A DNA stretch of 64,000 bases from an uncultured Bacillota bacterium (GTDB lineage Bacteria > Bacillota > Clostridia > Peptostreptococcales > Anaerovoracaceae): the NCBI GenBank assembly GCA_949287095.1, contig CASEFA010000015.1:22075-86074 (forward strand), given 5' to 3'. Both the position numbers and the translations under genes were made by a program. Under the pieces are notes generated by a model. It searched no databases, was not told the origin of the DNA, and worked only from the letters and a program-made list of their open reading frames with translations. Below, piece by piece: positions 59,277-64,000 of this stretch (the first letter of the stretch is position 1; each line of letters starts with the position of its first letter).

Positions 59277-60125
59277 ATGCTTGAAACGAGGAGACTTAAC
59301 GACAAAAACAAGGTTATAGTAACCGCGGCTCTGACGGGAGCCGTTACCACGAAGAAAAACAATCCGAATCTGCCTACCCAGCCAAAGGAAATTGCAGAGT
59401 CGGCTCTGGCCTGCTATGAGGCCGGTGCTGCGGCAGTGCACATTCACGTAAGAGACGATGAAGACAACGCCAGCATGCGCTACGATAAATTTGAAGAGAC
59501 TGTGGGACTCATCCGCGTCGCAGGATGCCCGGTAGTTCTGAACCTGACTTCTTCCGGCGGACAGGGCTTTTCCTGGGAAGAGAGAATGAAGCCTTTCATC
59601 GAACTGAAGCCGGAGCTTGCATCCTTTGATGCGGGAACCATGAACTGGCTCAACAGCGTCGTTTTCATGAACGAGCCGGAGTTTCTGGAGCTGTGCGCAG
59701 CAGAGATGATAAAGGCGGGAGTAAAACCGGAAATCGAAGTGTTCGACATGGGAATGCTCAACACCGCCAAGTACTACATAAAGAAGGGCCTCATTAAAGA
59801 GCCGGCTCATTTCCAGCTCTGCCTGGGCGCTCCGGGAGGAATGGAAGCTACTACTGAGAACCTTCTCTTCCTCGTAAACCATCTGCCTGAGGAGTGTACA
59901 TGGAGCGCTTTCGGTATAGGAAAGGGAGCTAACGAGATAATGATGGCGTCTCTTGCTCTCGGCGGAAACGTAAGAGTGGGTCTTGAGGACAACGTGTACT
60001 ACAATGCCGGACAGCTGGCAGAGTCCAACGCTCAGTTCGTAGAGAGAGTAAAGCGAATCGCAGGCGAGCTTGGAAGAACCCTTGCTACACCTGACGAGGC
60101 AAGAGAGATCCTGGGCGTAAAATAA
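59277..60125 (+). CDS. Beta-keto acid cleavage enzyme (BKACE, DUF849)
   Basis: A 282-residue zinc TIM-barrel enzyme. Family members react a beta-keto acid with acetyl-CoA to give acetoacetate and a new acyl-CoA, as Kce does in lysine fermentation. Probable zinc ligands are His55 and His57 (VHIHVRDDE) and Glu237 (VGLEDN). LNLTSSGG, DAGTMNW and LCLGAPGG line the site. Start at 59277 follows GAGGAGG; upstream codons lie in the LarC gene. The side-chain specificity that defines the substrate cannot be read with certainty. Confidence 0.9.
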   Translation: MLETRRLNDKNKVIVTAALTGAVTTKKNNPNLPTQPKEIAESALACYEAGAAAVHIHVRDDEDNASMRYDKFEETVGLIRVAGCPVVLNLTSSGGQGFSWEERMKPFIELKPELASFDAGTMNWLNSVVFMNEPEFLELCAAEMIKAGVKPEIEVFDMGMLNTAKYYIKKGLIKEPAHFQLCLGAPGGMEATTENLLFLVNHLPEECTWSAFGIGKGANEIMMASLALGGNVRVGLEDNVYYNAGQLAESNAQFVERVKRIAGELGRTLATPDEAREILGVK

Positions 60126-60147
60126 ACTCCCGGCACCGGGAATGCCC

Positions 60148-60163
60148 GTTGCCGACGTGCAAC
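60148..60163 (+). promoter_or_regulatory. Activator site ahead of the cyclase-abfD operon
   Basis: GTTGCCGACGTGCAAC, the same palindrome pattern as at 52387 and 58396, 108 bases upstream of a sigma-54 promoter. Confidence 0.7.
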
Positions 60164-60217
60164 GGATTTTCCTGAAAAGACAACGTAAATTTTAAATCCT
60201 TATGATTACCTTGAACT

Positions 60218-60255
60218 GCAAAATGCGGATATTCCAACGGAAAACCGCATTTTGC
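60218..60255 (+). terminator. Perfect hairpin between BKACE gene and the next promoter
   Basis: GCAAAATGCGG (60218-60228) pairs with CCGCATTTTGC (60245-60255) around a 16-base loop. No T-tract follows, so it may be a weak terminator or a structure between activator site and promoter. Confidence 0.5.
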
Positions 60256-60271
60256 GGAGAGAGGAAACGAT

Positions 60272-60287
60272 TGGCACACCATTTGCT
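60272..60287 (+). promoter_or_regulatory. Sigma-54 promoter of the cyclase-HBD-abfD operon
   Basis: TGGCAC-N5-TTGCT, full consensus, 85 bases upstream of the cyclase start codon. Confidence 0.85.
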
Positions 60288-60372
60288 AATCATATTGACA
60301 AAAAAGATTTCATTGTGTCGGGGCGAAAGGCTCCGCCGCAAAATATATTACGACAGAAAAGGAGATAGTATT

Positions 60373-61290
60373 ATGTCAGAAATTGCTGTAAGACACACTC
60401 GCGAAGAGTGCTTTGCACACACTAACGACTGGAAAAAGCCTTATGACGGAAGTATCTTTGATATGTTCAAGGGAGGCTCCTTCGAGCTGATCGACCTTTC
60501 CAACCCGTTCGGAAGAGGAAATCCGCTCTGGCCGTCCAACGGAGACTTCCACATCGACAGAGTACAGCACATGCCGATGCATTATCGTCTGCTTCAGACA
60601 TTTAACGATTTCCACATGCATAACTCGACTCATGCGGATTCCCCCGCTCACGTAATTCCTGAGAGCCCGTTCACTCACGAACTTCCTATTCAGAATTACT
60701 TCGGAGAAGCAGTATGCCTTGATATTCCTAAGGGAAAGTGGGAGCTCATCACGGTTGAGGATATCGAAGAAGCCGCAAAGAAGGTTCCGGGCGGAATCAA
60801 GGAAGGCGACTGGGTTCTTCTCAACACCGGAACTCACAGACGTTGGGGTGAAAACGACGATTACTTTGCATACAGCCCTGGTCTTTCCATCGAAGGCGCA
60901 AAGTGGTTCGTAGAGCATCACGTAAGAGGAGTAGGCTTTGACATGCAGGCTATCGACCACATCCTCTACACCTATGCTGCAGACCACGGCCCTGGTCCAT
61001 ACGTACCTCGTATCGTAGAGGAGTATGAAGAGCAGTTCGGTCATCCTGCACTGGAGGACTTCCCTGAGTGGGAGCCTTGCCACGACATTCTCATGGCAAA
61101 CAACGTAATGGGTATCGAAAACCTTGGCGGCGACCTGGACAAGGTAACCAACCAGAGATTCCTGTTCTGCGCATTCCCGCTTCGCTGGTACATGGGAGAC
61201 GGCACCATCGTAAGAGCCGTTGCATTCGTACCTTCCGACAGAATCGACAGAAGCGTTCCTGACAAAGAATATCCATACGGAGTATATTAA
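60373..61290 (+). CDS. Cyclase-family metal-dependent hydrolase (kynurenine formamidase-like)
   Basis: A 305-residue protein with the metal motif HNSTHADSPAH (His83, His87, Asp89, His93), the HxGTHxDxPxH signature of the cyclase/formamidase family with Ser for Gly. Later NTGTHRRWGENDDYFAYSPGLS and VRGVGFDMQAIDH also fit. Known relatives hydrolyse N-formylkynurenine, cyclic imides or isatin, so opening of a ring or amide early in a pathway is a fair guess. AAGGAG precedes the ATG. First gene after the third sigma-54 promoter. Confidence 0.87.
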   Translation: MSEIAVRHTREECFAHTNDWKKPYDGSIFDMFKGGSFELIDLSNPFGRGNPLWPSNGDFHIDRVQHMPMHYRLLQTFNDFHMHNSTHADSPAHVIPESPFTHELPIQNYFGEAVCLDIPKGKWELITVEDIEEAAKKVPGGIKEGDWVLLNTGTHRRWGENDDYFAYSPGLSIEGAKWFVEHHVRGVGFDMQAIDHILYTYAADHGPGPYVPRIVEEYEEQFGHPALEDFPEWEPCHDILMANNVMGIENLGGDLDKVTNQRFLFCAFPLRWYMGDGTIVRAVAFVPSDRIDRSVPDKEYPYGVY

Positions 61291-61297
61291 AATCATC

Positions 61298-61333
61298 AAC
61301 GGGAAATTCCCCTGCGGGAATTTCCTGTTTTAT
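61298..61333 (+). terminator. Hairpin between cyclase and dehydrogenase genes
   Basis: AACGGGAAATTCCC (61298-61311) pairs with GGGAATTTCCTGTT (61316-61329) around CTGC, followed by TTATC. Since the next two genes have no promoter of their own, it may act as a partial terminator or RNA-processing site. Confidence 0.65.
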
Positions 61334-61369
61334 CAATGAAACAGTTAAAGAAAGCGAGCATAAGGACTT

Positions 61370-62314
61370 ATGGGAGATAAGAAAAAAATAGCCGTATTAG
61401 GCGCAGGCACCATGGGCACCGGTATAGGCCAGACCTTTGCCATGAAGGGTCACGAGGTAATGCTCATATACGTGTACGACGACAAGCTTCGTGCAAAGCC
61501 TGTAGAGACCATGACGACGAATCTTCAGATTCTCGCGGATAACGGCGTGGTAGATGAGAAGGAAATACCGGAAATCGTAGGCAGAGTGAGATTCACAGAA
61601 TCTCTCGAAGAGGCTGCAGATTTTGCCGATATCATATTTGAATGCATCGTTGAGAACCTTTCGGTAAAGCAGGACTATTTCGCAAAGCTGGACGCCCTTT
61701 GTCCGGAAAAGACCATTCTGGCAACCAACACTTCCGCCATTAGCGTTACGGAAATCGCCGAGAAATCCGTACATAAGGAAAGAATCATAGGCACCCACTA
61801 CTGGAATCCTGCATATCTAATCCCGCTGGTGGAAGTGATAAAGACGAAATACGTATCGGAGGACGTAGTTGCCGAAACGTGCGAAATCCTGGAGGACGCG
61901 GGAAAGAAGCCGGTTATAGTGCAGAAGGACGTTCCGGGCTTCCTTGCAAACAGGATGCAGCACGCTCTCTTCAGGGAGGCGATTTCCATAGTTGAAAACG
62001 GCATCGCCACCGCGGAGGACGTGGATAAGGCCATAAAGTACGGCTTCGGAATGAGGCTGGGAATCCGTCCGCCTATGGAGGTAATCGACGCAGGTGGTAC
62101 CGATCTTACCTACAGCATTCACAAATATCTGTTCCCTCACATCGAAAACTCAACGGAACCTTCACCGCTCCTCAAACAGAAGCTGGACGAAGGCAAGCTG
62201 GGATTCAAGAGCGGAGAGGGCTTCATGAAGTGGAGCAAAGACGATATTGAAAAGTCCAACAAGGACATGGTAGAAGGGCTGATCAAAGTGGCGAAAGCCC
62301 TTGACAGAATTTAA
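61370..62314 (+). CDS. 3-hydroxyacyl-CoA dehydrogenase family protein
   Basis: A 314-residue NAD-dependent dehydrogenase with the loop VLGAGTMGTGIGQ (9-21) and catalytic His143. The surroundings of that histidine read GTHYWNPAYLIPLVEVI, where 3-hydroxybutyryl-CoA dehydrogenases usually have MHFFNPVPLMKLVEVI. A tryptophan and an Ile-Pro pair here recall L-carnitine dehydrogenase-like members that act on free hydroxy acids. Either a CoA ester or a free beta-hydroxy acid could be the substrate; a BKACE in the same regulon would suit the latter. Confidence 0.88.
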   Translation: MGDKKKIAVLGAGTMGTGIGQTFAMKGHEVMLIYVYDDKLRAKPVETMTTNLQILADNGVVDEKEIPEIVGRVRFTESLEEAADFADIIFECIVENLSVKQDYFAKLDALCPEKTILATNTSAISVTEIAEKSVHKERIIGTHYWNPAYLIPLVEVIKTKYVSEDVVAETCEILEDAGKKPVIVQKDVPGFLANRMQHALFREAISIVENGIATAEDVDKAIKYGFGMRLGIRPPMEVIDAGGTDLTYSIHKYLFPHIENSTEPSPLLKQKLDEGKLGFKSGEGFMKWSKDDIEKSNKDMVEGLIKVAKALDRI

Positions 62315-62340
62315 CCCTGCCGTATGAAGTGGAGGAATTT

Positions 62341-63825
62341 ATGGCATTGATGACAGCCGCAGAATACATTGAAAGTCTGCGCAAACTTAAAACCAGAGTA
62401 TACATGTTCGGCGAAAAGATAGACAACTGGGTAGACCATCCGATTATCCGCCCGTCCATAAACTGCGTTGCGATGACGTACGCTCTCGCACAGAATCCGG
62501 AATACGCCGACCTTATGACGGCAAAATCCAACCTTACGGGAAAGACCGTAAACAGGTTCACCCACCTGCACCAGAGCGCCGAGGACCTCGTTAAAAAGGT
62601 AAAGATGCAGAGGCTTTTAGGACAGAAGACTGCAAGCTGCTTCCAGCGCTGCGTCGGTATGGACGCCTTCAACGCCGTATACTCGACTACATTTGAAATT
62701 GACGAAAAGTGCGGAACCGATTACCATAACCGTTTCATAGAGTTCCTGAAGATGGTTCAGGATAAGGATCTTACCGTTGACGGAGCCATGACTGACCCTA
62801 AGGGCGACAGAAGCAAGGCTCCTCACGCGCAGGCTGACCCGGATCTCTTCCTGCACATAGTTGAAAGACGTCCTGACGGAATAGTTGTAAGAGGCGCAAA
62901 GGCCCACCAGACCGGTTCTATTAACTCTCACTGGCACATTATCATGCCGACTCAGAGCATGAAGGAGGAGGACGCCGACTACGCGGTATCATTCGCATGT
63001 CCGAGCGACGCGGACGGTCTCTACATGATTTACGGAAGGCAGTCCTGCGATACGAGAAAGCTTGAAGAGGGCGCCGACATGGATCTGGGTAACAGAAAAT
63101 TCGGCGGCCAGGAGGCTCTCGTAGTATTCGACGACGTTTTCATTCCTAACGAGTACGTCTTCATGGCGGGAGAGTACGAATTTGCCGGAATGATGGTAGA
63201 GCGTTTTGCGGGATACCACAGACAGAGCTACGGCGGATGCAAAGTCGGCGTAGGCGACGTGGTTATCGGAGCTGCGGCCCTTGCTGCGGAATATAACGGC
63301 TGTGAGAAGGCTTCCGCTGTGAAGGACAAGCTCATAGAAATGACGCACCTTAACGAAACTCTTTACTCCTGCGGTATCGCATGCTCCTGCGAGGGATGTC
63401 AGACAAAGGCTGGAAACTATCAGATAGATCTGCTCCTTGCAAACGTGTGCAAGCAGAACATAACCAGATACCCTTACGAAATAGTTCGTCTCGCCGAGGA
63501 TATCGCAGGCGGTCTCATGGTTACCATGCCGAGCCAGGCGGATTTTAAGTCCGATGAGGTAGTCGGAAGAAACGGCGAGACCATCGGCGACATCTGCAAC
63601 AAGTACTTTGCCGCAAGAGAAGGCGTAAGCACCGAGGACAGAATGAGAGTTCTGAGATTCCTTGAAAACATATGTCTGGGAAGCGCAGCCGTAGGCTACA
63701 GAACCGAATCCCTTCACGGCGCAGGTTCCCCTCAGGCTCAGCGCATAATGATAGGAAGACAGGGCAACATCGAGGAAAAGAAAGAGTTCGCAAGAATAAT
63801 TGCGGGAATCAAAAAAGAAAACTAA
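62341..63825 (+). CDS. abfD: 4-hydroxybutyryl-CoA dehydratase/vinylacetyl-CoA isomerase
   Basis: A 494-residue flavin and [4Fe-4S] enzyme that dehydrates 4-hydroxybutyryl-CoA to crotonyl-CoA by a radical mechanism. The four cluster ligands known from Clostridium aminobutyricum appear with the same spacing: Cys100 and Cys104 (CFQRC), His293 and Cys300 (HRQSYGGC). They separate it from flavin-only 4-hydroxyphenylacetate hydroxylases of the same fold. The FAD/substrate region THLHQSAEDLVKK is present. ATG at 62341 follows GGAGG. Its substrate may be a substituted 4-hydroxyacyl-CoA. Confidence 0.93.
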   Translation: MALMTAAEYIESLRKLKTRVYMFGEKIDNWVDHPIIRPSINCVAMTYALAQNPEYADLMTAKSNLTGKTVNRFTHLHQSAEDLVKKVKMQRLLGQKTASCFQRCVGMDAFNAVYSTTFEIDEKCGTDYHNRFIEFLKMVQDKDLTVDGAMTDPKGDRSKAPHAQADPDLFLHIVERRPDGIVVRGAKAHQTGSINSHWHIIMPTQSMKEEDADYAVSFACPSDADGLYMIYGRQSCDTRKLEEGADMDLGNRKFGGQEALVVFDDVFIPNEYVFMAGEYEFAGMMVERFAGYHRQSYGGCKVGVGDVVIGAAALAAEYNGCEKASAVKDKLIEMTHLNETLYSCGIACSCEGCQTKAGNYQIDLLLANVCKQNITRYPYEIVRLAEDIAGGLMVTMPSQADFKSDEVVGRNGETIGDICNKYFAAREGVSTEDRMRVLRFLENICLGSAAVGYRTESLHGAGSPQAQRIMIGRQGNIEEKKEFARIIAGIKKEN

Positions 63826-63847
63826 CCGAATCTGCTATTTTGTCGCA

Positions 63848-63900
63848 AAAAAGAACCGACGCACCGGCATTGGAATACAACCGGTGCGTCGGTTCTTTTT
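63848..63900. terminator. Strong bidirectional terminator after abfD
   Basis: 20-base arms (63848-63867 and 63881-63900) pair perfectly around a 13-base loop, with A5 at one end and T5 at the other. The intron at 63905 begins four bases after it. Confidence 0.92.
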
Positions 63901-63904
63901 GCAA

Positions 63905-64000
63905 GTGCGCCTGGCGGCGCACGTTTCTAACGGGTGAAAGTCCCGAATCCGCCCGGTAGTGGGAAGGATATAGCCGAAGGCAAGGGTGTTGCAGGTGACT
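63905..64000 (+). mobile_element. Group II intron, 5' end (probably class C), cut by window edge
   Basis: The sequence starts GTGCGCCTGGCGGCGCACG, matching the GUGCG 5' boundary of bacterial group II introns. It goes on with the domain I elements GGGTGAAAGTCCCG and AAGGCAAGGGTGTT. Its insertion just after the T-run of a rho-independent terminator, on the same strand, is the known habit of class IIC introns. The intron-encoded reverse transcriptase and domains V-VI lie outside. Confidence 0.85.

Noticed and set aside
62341..63825. Flavin-dependent 4-hydroxyphenylacetate 3-hydroxylase as the identity of this gene
   Set aside because: The [4Fe-4S] ligands of 4-hydroxybutyryl-CoA dehydratase are all present at matching spacing, which hydroxylases lack.

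Overview
The window reads as one contiguous stretch of a low-to-mid GC, strictly anaerobic member of the Clostridia. The evidence is the Firmicutes-type cell-wall and division cluster, the cdaA-cdaR-glmM-glmS operon, GlpP, long-form HPF, the [FeFe]-hydrogenase maturases HydE/G/F, an operon with a probable Re-type citrate synthase, and a 4-hydroxybutyryl-CoA dehydratase with its iron-sulfur ligands intact. Something near the Anaerovoracaceae/Family XIII is plausible, but the sequence alone does not settle the genus.

Layout. 1-1.2 kb: an ABC exporter cut by the window edge. 1.4-12.2 kb: the dcw cluster (mraZ, rsmH, ftsL, a PASTA-type PBP, murF, mraY, murD, ftsW, murG, ftsQ), driven by a promoter whose spacer holds tandem MraZ boxes. 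murE sits 16 kb away, and murB, murC, ftsA and ftsZ are not here. 12.3-21.6 kb: hpf, a GNAT enzyme, the c-di-AMP/amino-sugar operon, then ahcY, ywlG and a membrane protein. 21.7-23.0 kb: a nuclease-like gene between 158-bp inverted repeats, with a solitary copy of the repeat core at 29.55 kb. 23.1-29.2 kb: hydE-hydG-hydF on the minus strand, diverging from nadE-murE. 29.7-35.0 kb: probable Re-citrate synthase, a GntR/FCD regulator, aconitase and isocitrate dehydrogenase, which together take acetyl-CoA and oxaloacetate to 2-oxoglutarate. 35-41 kb: glpP, a beta-CASP nuclease, udk, a homoserine dehydrogenase, a TetR regulator and a radical SAM/SPASM protein. 41.3-48.5 kb: a Tad/Flp-like pilus locus that includes two tiny tandem pilin genes. 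48.5-49.0 kb: remains of a toxin-antitoxin pair and a palindromic repeat. 49-52 kb (minus strand): DUF134-NifX regulator, YeiH transporter, YchF.

52.4-63.8 kb is the most distinctive functional block, a sigma-54 regulon. Three -24/-12 promoters each lie downstream of GTTGC-N6/7-GCAAC palindromes, and the probable activator (PAS-AAA+-HTH) is encoded in the middle. The controlled genes encode a DUF362 protein, a small protein, an OFA-like MFS carrier, a thiolase, a LarC N-terminal-domain protein, a BKACE enzyme, a cyclase-family metal hydrolase, a 3-hydroxyacyl-CoA dehydrogenase-like enzyme and 4-hydroxybutyryl-CoA dehydratase. They look like the uptake and stepwise breakdown of a carboxylic acid to acetyl-CoA units through beta-keto and crotonyl-CoA-type intermediates. 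The substrate is not evident.

The window ends in the 5' end of a group II intron placed immediately after a strong terminator, the placement typical of class C introns. Several intergenic gaps (21.7, 22.9, 29.3-29.7, 41.2, 48.8 kb) hold hairpin-bearing palindromic elements, most of them paired hairpins, each built around its own repeated short word. The nuclease gene framed by two inverted copies of one such element is the best candidate for an undescribed mobile or domesticated system.
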